Part shown: piece by piece, positions 54,005 through 64,000 of the stretch
How positions within the stretch are numbered: the stretch's first letter is position 1
Layout: each line of letters opens with the position of its first letter
Origin: Bufo bufo
Lineage: Eukaryota; Chordata; Amphibia; Anura; Bufonidae
Assembly: GCF_905171765.1 (NCBI RefSeq)
Contig: NC_053393.1
Span: 70,649,371-70,713,370 of the forward strand
Direction: 5' to 3'
Length of the DNA stretch: 64,000 nucleotides
Notes under the pieces: generated by a model
Told to the model about the DNA's origin: nothing
Database searches by the model: none
Seen by the model: only the letters and a program-made list of their open reading frames with translations
Position numbers and translations under genes: made by a program

Positions 54005-55498
54005 TTTCCCGGAGGGGGTGAGGGAAGCACACAAGAGTATACCTATTACCCTCACAAAAAAACACAAGAACGGTACCACTTGGGAGAGTAATACTGTAGT
54101 GCTGAAGCACCACAGTATCAGATACCTATAATAGAAATCCTCTGACTACGGTACCTATACAGAATTCAAATACATGTAAACTGTAAGAGAAGTAGTTAAC
54201 AGAGTAAATAAACAACCAGAAGTTAAAGATTGAAAAATTAATACTCTAATGTCTAGACAGGCAGATATTATTAACTCTCGCCACCCCACACCTTAGGATT
54301 TCAACAAAGAGGATCCAAGGCTATAGATTCATGCATTCAGGAGGGGAACAGAGTAACAGGATGTTAGCATGTTTAGTTGACGAGGTTATTAGATGACGAA
54401 GTTAATAACCTTGAGAGTCCAATATCCAAATATAAGACCGTTACTCAGGATACAGCATGCATTGATAAGGACAATTTCCTATACCCTTTCTAGTCCCACA
54501 CTTATCAATTCAAGGGAGATGCTCCCATAATAGTTAGCAGGGTTAGTCAATACCAGGAAGAGATGGCGATTATGATGTTAATACTCTAGTGTCCAAGTCC
54601 AGCTTGTGGATTACTCACGGTACTTTAAATACAGGCAAGATGGATCCGTCTGGCTTTTTTCCGCTTCTATGGGCTTCCTTCCAGAGCCTAGGCCTGCTAC
54701 AGTGATCTTCAATAGTAGCAGCTACGTCTGGAGGTAGATAGTAGATTTAGTTATATCAGAGGGGAGAAACCTTTATTTATTAAAGTTTCCAGATAGTCCT
54801 CTTATCTAGTCCTTCTGTTATAGAAAGAACTCCTATCCGGTACCGGCTAATCCCACTGGGCCTCATAGCAGGCCCAGCCCGCAACATTGATAGTACACCC
54901 ACTATCTCCAGATAATTCGGTGGGGGAGAGCCTCCTTAAAGCAGACTAGGTCATCTGCAACCGCATATGTCCAGGGCAATGAGAGAGCGCTAGGAGGCCC
55001 AATTCAGGTGTCTGGAGGTGTCCACCCTGTGCCTGTCCGGCGTCACCATTCAGGGCCGAGTCAGACCCTCAAGGACCGGGCCACGATCCACCCACTCTCC
55101 TCCAACAGCAATCAGAAAACTGCCCTCCCAGACCAGGGACAGGGACAGCGGGCCGACAGCAGGCCGCACAGCCGGAGAGACTTCTCAGTAGAGAGGTGGC
55201 CCCCCGCCGGGACAGGTTCCTCCACCGCAGTTGATCCCGGACCAGCGCAATTAATCCCGGACCCCTGCATTCCGGTACCCGACCGCATCTGCGAGGAGGA
55301 GTATATAGCAACAAGCAGGCGGTGAGAAGCGGCAGCCGGGACACGCTCCAAACGGTAGGGTCAAGCCATACTGTAGCCAAGGCTCGTGAAGCGGGGCGTG
55401 AGGGGAGCAAGATCAGGCCGGCGAGCCGGCAAGCGAGGCGAGGGAGGGGGCGGGGAGCACGGCACGCCTACATCCTTACGTCATGCCGCTCACGCCAC
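54005..55498 (-). other. LINE-B 5' leader
   Basis: Non-coding. The part next to the 5' end (55020-55498) is GC-rich, including gccggcgagccggcaagcga on the plus strand, and probably holds the internal promoter. The rest (54010-55000) is AT-richer. Short frames here are not supported. Confidence 0.6.
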
Positions 55499-55513
55499 CT
55501 CTTCCTAATCTCT
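55499..55513 (+). repeat. LINE-B target-site duplication, right
   Basis: CTCTTCCTAATCTCT, identical to 43950-43964. Confidence 0.95.
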
Positions 55514-55726
55514 AATCCTCGGGCAGATCTACAAATCATACAAACCCTACTAGAGGAATATGGATATGTATCATCCTTTAAAGTTAATCTCACCAAATCA
55601 GAGCTTTTAAATATAGCTCTCCCTAACGCTCTGGTCCTAGAAATCAAACAAAGGTCACCCTTTCCTTGGGCTACAACCACCATTAGATACTTAGGGATAC
55701 AATTGCCTATGAAACTCACAGACTTA
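55514..55726 (+). pseudogene. LINE-A ORF2: RT thumb segment
   Basis: It continues the frame cut at 43964: NPRADLQIIQTLLEEYGYVS and FKVNLTKSELLNIALP, then TTIRYLGIQLPMKLTDLY (the conserved YLG-I block). A Tc1 then interrupts it. Confidence 0.85.
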
Positions 55727-55728
55727 TA

Positions 55729-57286
55729 CAGTCGTGGCCAAAAGTTTTGAGAATTACATAAATATTGGAAATTGGAAAAGTTGCTGCTTAAGTTTTTATA
55801 ATAGCAATTTGCATATACTCCAGAATGTTATGAAGAGTGAACAGATGAATTGCATAGTCCTTCTTTGCCATGAAAATTAACTTAATCCCAAAAAAAACTT
55901 TCCACTGCATTTCATTGCTGTCATTAAAGGACCTGATGAGATCATTTCAGTAATCGTCTTGTTAACTCAGGTGAGAATGTTGACGAGCACAAGGCTGGAG
56001 ATCATTATGTCAGGCTGATTGGGTTAAAATGGCAGACTTGACATGTTAAAAGGAGGGTGATGCTTGAAATCATTGTTCTTCCATTGTTAACCATGGTGAC
56101 CTGCAAAGAAACGCGTGCATTCATCATTGCATTGCATAAAAATGGCTTCACAGGCAAGGATATTGTGGCTACTAAGATTGCACCTCAATCAACAATTTAT
56201 AGGATCATCAAGAACTTCAAGGAAAGAGGTTCAATTCTTGTTAAGAAGGCTCCAGGGCGTCCAAGAAAGTCCAGCAAGTGCCAGGATCGTCTCCTAAAGA
56301 GGATTCAGCTGCGGGATCGGAGTGCCACCAGTGCAGAGCTAGCTCAGGAATGGCAGCATGCAAGTGTGAGCGCATCTGCACGCACAGTGACGGCGAAGAC
56401 TTTTGGAAGATGGCCTGGTGTCAAGAAGGGCAGCAAAGAAGCCACTTCTCTCCAAAAAAAACATCAGGGACAGATTGATCTTCTGTAGAAAGTATGGTGA
56501 ATGGACTGCTGAGGACTGGGGCAAAGTCATATTCTCCGATGAAGCCTCTTTCCGATTGTTTGGGGCATCTGGAAAAAGGCTTGTCCGGAGAAGAAAAGGT
56601 GAGCGCTACCATCAGTCCTGTGTCATGCCAACAGTAAAGCATCCTGAGACCATTCATGTGTGGGGTTGCTTCTCATCCAAGGGAGTGGGCTCACTCACAA
56701 TTTTGCCCAAAAACACAGCCATAAATAAAGAATGGTACCAAAACACCCTCCAACAGCAACTTCTTCCAACAATGCAACAACAGTTTGGTGAAGAACAATG
56801 CATTTTCCAGCCCGATGTAGCACCGTGCCATAAGGCAAAAGTGATAACTAAGTGGCTCGGGGACCAAAACGTTGACATTTTGGGTCCATGGCCTGGAAAC
56901 TCCCCAGATCTTAATCCCATTGAGAATTTGTGGTCAATCCTCAAGCGGCGGGTGGACAAACAAAAACCCACTAATTCTGACAAACTCCAGGAAGTGATTA
57001 TGAAAGAATGGGTTGCTATCAGTCAGGAATTGGCCCAGAAAATGATTGAGAGCATGCCCAGTCGAATTGCAGAGGTCCTGAAAAAGAAGGGCCAACACTG
57101 CAAATACTGACTCTTTGCATAAATGTCATGTAATTGTCGATAAAAGCCTTTGAAACGTATGAAGTGCGTGTAATTATATTTCACTACATCACAGAAACAA
57201 CTGAAACTAAGATCTAAAAGCAGTTTAGCAGCAAACTTTGTGAAAACTAATATTTTTATCATTCTCAAAACTTTTGGCCACGACTG
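55729..57286 (+). mobile_element. Tc1-like element with DD35E transposase
   Basis: The inverted ends are CAGTCGTGGCCAAAAGTTTT at 55729 and its complement ending at 57286. They are flanked by TA (55727-55728, 57287-57288). 1,558 bases with one transposase (56057-57110). It sits in LINE-A ORF2. Confidence 0.93.
56057..57110 (+). pseudogene. DD35E Tc1-like transposase, one frameshift
   Basis: The N-terminus has a helix-turn-helix pair (FIIALHKNGFTGKDIVATKI, then RKSSKCQDRLLKRIQL). A shift at about 56425 leads to the catalytic frame. Asp is in VIFSDEASFRLFG, the second Asp in FQPDVAPCHKAK, and the Glu in SPDLNPIENLWSILK. Those last two are 35 residues apart by my count. The C-terminus is intact (IAEVLKKKGQHCKY). 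It would mobilise the element at TA. Apart from the shift the gene is well preserved. Confidence 0.92.
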
Positions 57287-57288
57287 TA

Positions 57289-58606
57289 CACTCTCAACTT
57301 TGTTCCCCTCCTAGAGGAACTTAAACGTCTCACAAGCGAGTAAGACTACCCGTACATCTCGTGGCTTGGTAGGAAGAACCTCCTAAAAACGTATATAATC
57401 CCAAAAATAACTTACATGCTTTCGATCATCCCAACCCACTTACCAGCAAAGTTCTTTACTTCTGTTAGAAACACTTTCTCGAGATTTCTCTGGAGGGGAC
57501 GCAGACCCAGACTTCCCCATTCACTACTGATAAGAAGAAAAGAGAATGGGGGTATTGGCTTACCAGACATACTAAACATATACCGGGCAAACCACATCAA
57601 CAATTGGATGGACCTAGTAAGCCCCAGGAAGCAAACTAATCTTACGCTATTTGCACAGGAGTCTATTAACAGGCCGCTACGTTCCATCTTCTGGTGGCCA
57701 ACCGAGCACACGTTAAAAGGTCCAGACCTAAACCCCCTGTTGTTGGGGATGTGCAAAGTATGGCGGACATCTAGGAATTCCCTAGCTCCAGTCCCATCCC
57801 CTTGCATGCCTGCTGCCCTAATCCCAAACACAGTAACGAACATAGACTCACCCTACAATGACTTTTGGCAGAAGCTAAGTAAGACTACAATAACAGACCT
57901 ACTTCCCCAAGGCAAAATGCCGCCCCGTTCGGCATTACAAGATATATTAGGTCCCGTCCCCCTAGGAGATCTACATTGGGCCCACTTCTATAAAGTGACA
58001 GACAGGTTCCTCAAAACCTTCCCAGCTCGCACACAATTAACAAAATTTGAGGAGACACTGAAATCATCACAGATATCGCAAAGGAAACTAGGACATACTT
58101 GCTCCTTACTCTCTGAGAGGATAGAAGTGAGCAGACCCACTTACATCTACTCATGGGAGAAGGAACTAAATATAACTCTTTCAGATGCAGATGTAAAACA
58201 AATTCTTACCAGATCACACGGCTTCTCGCCATGTGTCAGGCTTCAAGAGAACCATTATAAGCTACTCACTAGATAGTACAGAACGCCGGAATTCCTTTAT
58301 ACACATGGTCTCTCATCGTCTGACATATGCTGGAGATGTGGTAATGCTACAGGCTCCTTATCACATATATGGTTTACATGCCCAGCAATAACGGCCTTCT
58401 GGAAAAATGTAGAAGAGACTATGAAAAAAGTATGTAATACTAGGCTTAAGATTCAACTTGAAAAAATTATTCTAGCACGAACTACAGATACCTATAAACC
58501 TTCCAAACTAAATCTGGTAACACACCTCATTGCGGCAGCAAAAACCTTAATTCCCTTGCATTGGTTGAGTTCAGACCCACCCACCAAGAATGGTTGCAGA
58601 AAGTAG
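57289..58606 (+). pseudogene. LINE-A ORF2: C-terminal part
   Basis: It continues LINE-A after the Tc1: a short LNFVPLLEELKRLTS piece, then after a stop and shift MLSIIPTHLPAKFFTSVRNT, FLWRGRRPRLPHSLLIRRKE and NGGIGLPDILNIYRANHI. After the stop at 58276 comes the Cys-rich end CWRCGNATGSLSHIWFTCP (C-x2-C ... H-x4-C), as in LINE-B. It ends near 58606. Confidence 0.85.
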
Positions 58607-59041
58607 ACCAAATCTGTATTTTTTTCAAGAAATCTCTGCGTATAATAGAACCAGAGACAAATATCTCAAAACCTGGTCACCATGGCGCTCCTTCCGCTTG
58701 TGGAGACCGTATTTTTCATGACCTTTCCTTGCATATCACTAACCAAACAGTGAAAATAGCTCTCAGACAATTAAGCCATCATCCTCACAACTGCATACTG
58801 GTTAACGACCTCCCCCCCTCACCTTCCTCCCCTCCTTTTATCCCCTCCCCCACTTTCCTTACCTTAGTGCATATCTTTCAACCAGTTATGTCACTAGCCC
58901 GTGCGCATGACCCTAGAGGTCATAAAAGTTATACAATTTTGTTGTTGCTATCTACAACTGTTGAAACTTGATTGTATCTTGATTGTATCTGGAATTTTCC
59001 TTTTGCTAAAGCATGGAAAAGAAAAAAAATAAATAAAAAAT
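58607..59041 (+). other. LINE-A 3' end and A-rich tail
   Basis: The C-terminal coding drifts out of frame (FFKKSLRIIEPETN may be ORF2), then comes a C-rich stretch (58808-58860). The tail is A-rich with aaaataaataaaaaa at its end. Confidence 0.6.
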
Positions 59042-61316
59042 ATGAATACCTGGAATAAGTCCTGATGCATGGACACTAATTATATCACCTGCTCAATACT
59101 AAGGAAATCCAGAAAACATGACCGCAGGTGGGACTTGAGGACTGGAGTTGAGGAACTCTATACTATTGCTAAAACGAATAACTATATATATATATTTTTT
59201 TTTTTCTATGAAATAAAAAGCGGGAAAATGTGTGTGTGCCTAGTCTTCTATACAATTACTAAGCTATAACTTTCTTACTTTTTTTTATAATTTTTATGAA
59301 AAAATGGAATTAACCCCTTCCTGCCACAGTCAGGGCAGGATGGGATTAATGCACATACAGCAGTTCACTTGACAGCCAGCAGCATTTGCTCTCACATAGC
59401 TGAAAGCAGACCAGCACCCTGAGGCATACCATGACATGAGATTGTTGGCTCTAGCAAATTAAGTCTACCTTACTGTACACATTAGTCTAAGGTTGATCAA
59501 CAGCAGAACATTTGAACCAAAATGATAATTCTTTGGGTGAAATTTAACAGGAAAATCTTTCATCATCATTTTCCTTTGATAGACTCATGTTCACCACATC
59601 CTTAGCCTGGTGACATGTATGGCCGTGTCTGGGAAATGATTCTTCATCTGCTGTTCAACCATTAGTCTTTTTCTATCTAATGTGTATGGCCACTCTTAGT
59701 ATACATTCCTTTAGAGTCTATACTGGGCATTGGTTGCATAGACCTGTATTTCGCAACCTTCCTGTTACGAACAATGGTTTTGGAACCACTGTGCCAAATA
59801 ACCGGTTCGATGTTGGGCTAGACCTGAGGGCATTGTCCTAGCAGTCCACTGGTTTTCATCCTTTAACCATTATACAGAGATCTGGTCTTCGCTGCAGCGG
59901 AGCCACTAGGCTGCTACCTCTTGGAATAGTCCCGTGTAGTTGGCAGCTGACCCACTGGATCAGAACCACAAGTGCAAAGCATCAGGAGCAGAGGGAAGAT
60001 CATAAACAGAACCAGGAGAGGACTGACAGGCAAAACACAGGCAAAGATCATGCAAAATCCCTGCAACAGACTTCAGGACACAGTTCAGACATAGCAGGTA
60101 CATGTGCAGAAACTTAGCAAGATGGAACAGGCACGAGACTCTAGAAAACAGTTCAGACAAAACAGGTACAGAAGCAGGAACTTGGCAAGGCAGATCAGAA
60201 CAGAACTAGGACAACAGATAATGTCAGACGGTCGACAAACTTCACAGAATCCAGGCATGGACAGACAGGGCAAAGATACAACAATCAATATTGCACAGCC
60301 AGGAACAGGACAGACAACCCAGGAAATCAATAGCGAGGTGAGAACCTCAGGAAATATATAGCAGACTTAACAAACTCATTAGTCAAACCGATGCACACAC
60401 AAGGAACATTAACTCAAGCAATACTGAACCGAGGAGAGATACAAGCACATTGGCACTAATTCACCCCCACAAGTAACTGAGGCCAGGACGCACAGCACAG
60501 TGGCAACATGAACTGCCATAGAAACAAATCTAAAGTCTAAATTGAAACCCACAAAAAGTTGACACCTGAGCTAGTGAAGCTGCATTGTAACATTTCCTAA
60601 TCCAAATTTCCCAAGAAGCCCCTCCAAAGGAAACAATCGGTAAAAAATGTGAACATACTAACATAAGAATTGTATGTTGGTAGTGCTTGCACACTATGGG
60701 AGAAAGCAGCCCCTTTTTTCTATAGTGTGCAATACGACCACCGCTGCTGGATTGCAGGGTGGTCTTAACCCCTGGATACAAGCAGTGTATAATGTGATGG
60801 AGAAATGAATCAAGCCAGCAAAGGAGGCAATTTGCAAAAATATAAATTATATCTAGCCTTCCTTAGGATAAGGCAGGCTAGATATAATTTACACGTACGC
60901 AACTGTTTTGCGTTCCACAAAACACGGACACCGGCCATGTGCCTTCCGCATTTTGAGGACTGCACATAGCAGGCACTATAATAGAAATGTCTTTTCTTGT
61001 CCATGAAAATGAATGGGTCCGCAATTTTGCAGAACGTATGCGGACCCATTTTGCGGAAGTGTTAATGGACCCTTATTGGGAATGAGTGTTTCTACGACTG
61101 CTCATCCCCCAATGAGTGTCCCGATTTTCACCCGGTGTAAAAGGGCTGTCTGTTTATTGCCCATCCACATGAACTTTATAACAGCACCAGTAAGTCTGGT
61201 GTTTAGTGTTTTTTTTAAATTGGGGGGTACTATCTCTCCTTTGGGAGAGCGCCCTAATCGGCTCCTCTGGAATTCTGGGAAGAAAGGGATGTAAATGAGC
61301 TCTTAACAAGCTCTGC
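59042..61316. other. Non-coding stretch with old repeats, no gene seen
   Basis: 59042-59300 is AT-rich with a short TA run. 59310-59700 has a ttaaccccttcctgccac repeat phrase and otherwise looks unique. 59750-60430 is a purine-rich degenerate repeat (theme acaggcaaaga ... cagttcagacaaaacaggta). 60560-61300 is MITE-like, with tgggtccgcaattttgcag against gcggaccca (61014-61050) and a hairpin at 60842-60893. No ORF has recognisable domains. Confidence 0.5.
60842..60893. repeat. Hairpin (inverted repeat)
   Basis: The arm aaattatatctagcct pairs with aggctagatataattt across a 15-base loop. It is probably the core of a MITE. Confidence 0.75.
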
Positions 61317-61514
61317 CTCTAATGCAGTAACTGGCGTAACTACCGGGGAAGCAGCTGCTTCGGCGCCCCGGCAGCGTGTGTGACAGTTTATTTTCAAGTT
61401 AGTTAAATATGATCGATTCTTGTTGTTCAGGGCCCCTTCACAGCAGCAGCGGTGGACCAGGCCCCCTCGCTAATGTGATCTTACTCTTACGGTCTCCTGA
61501 AGTCTCCTGATGTG

Positions 61515-62290
61515 TCTGGGATTCGAACCCACAACCTTCATGTATCAGAGGCAAAGCATTTACCCACACAGCCATAAGGGCTGCATTACCAGAGAATTAA
61601 AAAATATGAGACTTCTACTGTTGTAGCTGGCTAAGTGTACATCTATACACATGACAGCTGCCCCAACACACCCAGCACTGCTATATCTCTATATATGATA
61701 GCTGCCCCAGCACACCCAGCTCTGCTCCATCTAATACACATGACAGCTGCACCAGCACACTCAGCTCTACTATATCTCTATATATGACAGCTGCCCCAGC
61801 AAACCCAGCTCTGCTACATCTATACACATGACAGCTGTCCAAACACACCCAGTTCTGCTACATCTATACACATGACAGCTGTCCCAGCACACTCAGCTTT
61901 GCTATATCTCTATATATATATCTACTGTATAGCAATACTTAGAGATATATAGATGTAGCAGAGCTGGGTGTGCTGGGGCAGCTGTCATATATAGAGATAT
62001 AGTAGAGCTAAGTGTGCTGGTGCAGCTGTCATGTGTATTAGATGTAGTAGAGCTGAGTGTACTGGGACAGCTGTCATATAGAGATATAGCAGTGCTGGGT
62101 GTGTTGGGGCAGCTGTCATGTGTATAGATGTAGCAGGCTGGGTGTGTTTGGGCAGCTGTCATGTGTATAGATGTACACTTAGCCAGCTATAACAGTAGAA
62201 GTCGTTGGCAAGGCAGCCCTTATGGCTGTGTGGTTAAGTGCTTTGCCTCTGATACAGAAGGTCGTGGGTTCGAATCCCAGCAGAAACTTT
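61515..62290. repeat. Foldback with tRNA-like ends in hAT-5
   Basis: It has the same structure as 38636-39416. The right end has a well-kept A box TGGCTGTGTGG (62223-62233) and B box GGTTCGAATCC (62267-62277) on the plus strand. The left end has a B box on the minus strand (61519-61529). The sequence before the A box does not pair with that after the B box, so it is not a working tRNA. Confidence 0.8.
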
Positions 62291-62434
62291 TCTGAAATAC
62301 AAGCACTGACTCCATATATGGACATACAGGGCGGGACACAGGAAGAGGCTGCATCGCATCGCGGACATGGAGGTAAGTAGAAGTGTTTATTTTTATTTTT
62401 TTAATACCCGACTGTTACTGCCATGGGGGGAGCG

Positions 62435-63195
62435 GGAGGCACTTGATACTGGCACATGGGGGAGGGGGGTTGGCACTTGATACTGGTACATGGGGGGAAG
62501 GGGGGTTGGCACCTGATACTGGCACATGGGGGGGAGAGGCACCTGATACTGGCACATGGGGGGGAGAGGGGTTGGCACCTGATACTGGCACATGGGGGGA
62601 GAGAGGCACTTGATACTGGCACTTTTTTTTTGGGGGGGGGGAGGGAGATGGCACTATGATACTCGGACATGGGGGGGGAAGGAGAGGTGCACTTGATACT
62701 GGCACGTGGGAGGGGGGGTTTGGCACTTGATACTGGCACATGGGTGGGGGGGAGAGAGGCACTTGATACTGGCACGTGGGAGGGGGGTTTGGCACTTGAT
62801 ACTGGCACGTGGAGGGGGGGTTTGGCACTATGATACTGGCACATGGGGGGGAGGAGAGATGCACTTGATACTGGCACGTGGGGGGGGGTTTGGCACTTGA
62901 TACTGGCACATGGGTGGGTTTGGCACTATGATACTGGCACATGGGGGGAGATGGCACTATGATACTGCCACTTTTTTGGGGGGGAGATGGCACTATGATA
63001 CTGGGATATGGGGGAGGGGAAGAGAGGGGCACTTGATACTGGCACATGGAGGGGTTTGGCACTATGATACTGGCACATGGCGGGTGGGAAGGAGAGAGGC
63101 ACTTGATACTGGCACATTGGGGGGGGGGAGATGGCACTATGATACTGGGACATGTGGGGGGGAGGAGAGAGGCACTTGATACTGGCACATGATGG
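62435..63195 (-). repeat. G-rich tandem array in hAT-5
   Basis: The reverse complement of the 37735-38515 array: ggcacttgatactggcacat with G runs. Predicted ORFs on both strands are artefacts. Confidence 0.9.
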
Positions 63196-63921
63196 GGGGG
63201 GGCATCTATGGGGACACTTACTGGCACATTATTGCGGGGCATTATGGGTGACACTAGGCCGGCAGCCTATCAGAGGCCGGACACTGAGGGGCATCTACTG
63301 GGGCACTATATATGGGGCATTTTATACTGGTACATTATGGGGGGCACTAGCAGGAAGGGGGGAGAGGAGCACTATGGGGGAATTTACTGGGGGCACTATA
63401 TAGGGGTATTTTATACTGGGACATTATAGGGGCACTATAGGGACATTAGCTCAACTGGGGGCATTACAAGGGGGTATATTTGCACTGTCACATTATAAGG
63501 AGAATTATTTCTACTGGGGGGGCATTATGGTGGGCTTTATTACTCCCCCATGGTATGAGCCCCCTAGTAGCAGCACCAGCCTCTCTGCTATCCCTCTGCC
63601 CCTTCTCCAAATCCTTATTATGAAATCTTTCTCATTAGGATAAAGCACAACATCAGCTCCGCTGAGCCCCCGGCCAAAGTGTTGAAGTGGTGTCTGAGAC
63701 CCCCAAGGGTCAAGCCAAGTAATTGTAAGTTTTCATATGAAATATGTTTATGTTATACACATATAGCATACACTGTGCCCCACAATATACAGTATACTGC
63801 TACACTGTGCCAAAGGAGTGGGGTTTACACAGGAGGAGGGAGGTGCGAAGCGCGCTCGGGGGGCCCTTACAAATATTTGCTGTGGGGCCCAGTCACTTCT
63901 AGTTACGCCCCTGCTCTAATG

Positions 63922-64000
63922 CCACCAGATGTAAGGCAGCTATCCTATAAGTCAATGTTCGACCCTTTAAACAGGCCTTGAGACATGACTCGGATATTAA
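63922..64000. other. Right-edge flank, nothing identified
   Basis: 79 bases right of the hAT-5 duplication. No motif or repeat is recognised. Confidence 0.4.

Larger units (their letters stand above)
43965..55498 (-). mobile_element. LINE-B, full-length L1/Tx1 LINE with nested insertions
   Basis: A minus-strand element with an A/T-rich tail at its left (3') end, ORF2, ORF1 and a GC-rich 5' leader. A 15-bp exact duplication flanks it (43950-43964, 55499-55513). Three later elements sit inside: hAT-3, a TTAA element and a foldback. Without them it would be about 6.5 kb. Confidence 0.92.
39570..59041 (+). mobile_element. LINE-A, L1-like LINE split by LINE-B and a Tc1
   Basis: ORF2 begins at 41852 and is followed to 58606 across two insertions: LINE-B (43965-55498) and a DD35E Tc1 (55729-57286). 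The exact duplications at both sites let the pieces be joined by position. An A-rich tail (about 59015-59041) marks the 3' end. The 5' limit is uncertain; 39570 is only where the hAT-4 end stops. Confidence 0.8.
61325..63913 (-). mobile_element. hAT-5, inverted copy 2 of the hAT-4 element
   Basis: It has the same ends in opposite orientation (cagtaactggcgtaac at 61325; gttacgcccctg ending 63913). An exact 8-bp CTCTAATG duplication flanks it (61317-61324, 63914-63921). The inside matches hAT-4: a foldback (61515-62290), a G-rich array (62435-63195) and ggggcactat repeats (63200-63560). No transposase. Confidence 0.9.

Noticed and set aside
59960..60361. Short ORFs on both strands in the right spacer
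   Set aside because: No homology or motif; repeat-like purine-rich composition.
62213..62286. tRNA gene
   Set aside because: A and B boxes are good but the acceptor arms do not pair and the anticodon stem is poor; called tRNA-like.

Overview
This window is vertebrate, most likely frog or toad, repeat-derived DNA. I find no host gene I can defend. The evidence for an anuran is the mix of elements: a DIRS tyrosine-recombinase retrotransposon, L1/Tx1-type LINEs, Tc1/mariner, hAT and TTAA-target DNA transposons, a Ty3/gypsy chromovirus and a gamma-type endogenous retrovirus (ERV), all nested in one another. The species is inference; the transposon content is seen directly.

Layout. 1-2282: a minus-strand L1/Tx1 LINE (ORF2 start and ORF1) abuts the 3' end of a Ty3/gypsy element (integrase tail, chromodomain, 3' LTR). 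2570-17389: one Tc1-like transposon split by about 12.9 kb of TTAA-flanked repeat elements (2718-15577). Those contain a 6.8 kb hAT (3553-10391), which in turn holds a 33-bp minisatellite, a second hAT (4604-6585) and a DD37E mariner-like element (7862-9421). 17465-27491: remains of two more Tc1 elements joined head to head, one of them split by a complete ERV on the minus strand (18737-27357) with gag, pro, pol, env, 471-bp LTRs, a 4-bp target duplication, PBS and PPT. 27494-27710: a CR1-like LINE scrap. 27955-32034: a BED-finger hAT with a 102-bp tandem array. It is cut by a nearly intact DIRS (32035-36999) carrying gag, RT/RNase H/methyltransferase-like and tyrosine-recombinase ORFs.

37010-39569 and 61325-63913 are two inverted copies of a 2.6 kb hAT-type element, each with an internal foldback ended by tRNA-like pol III box sequences. 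39570-59041: an L1-like LINE (LINE-A, plus strand) split by a second full-length L1/Tx1 LINE (LINE-B, minus strand, 43965-55498, 15-bp target duplication) and by a DD35E Tc1-like element (55729-57286). LINE-B itself holds a hAT (45637-46349), a TTAA element (47030-50680) and a long foldback (51461-52088).

The genes do not form a host pathway. Each set serves the copying of its own element, and most are broken by frameshifts, stops or insertions. The least damaged are the DIRS and the ERV. The points most worth following are a RanBP2-type zinc finger in the ERV Gag, about 600 codons of open overlapping frame across the DIRS RT gene, palindromes in the TTAA elements that change sequence but stay palindromic, and the tRNA-like-ended foldback carried by the inverted hAT pair.
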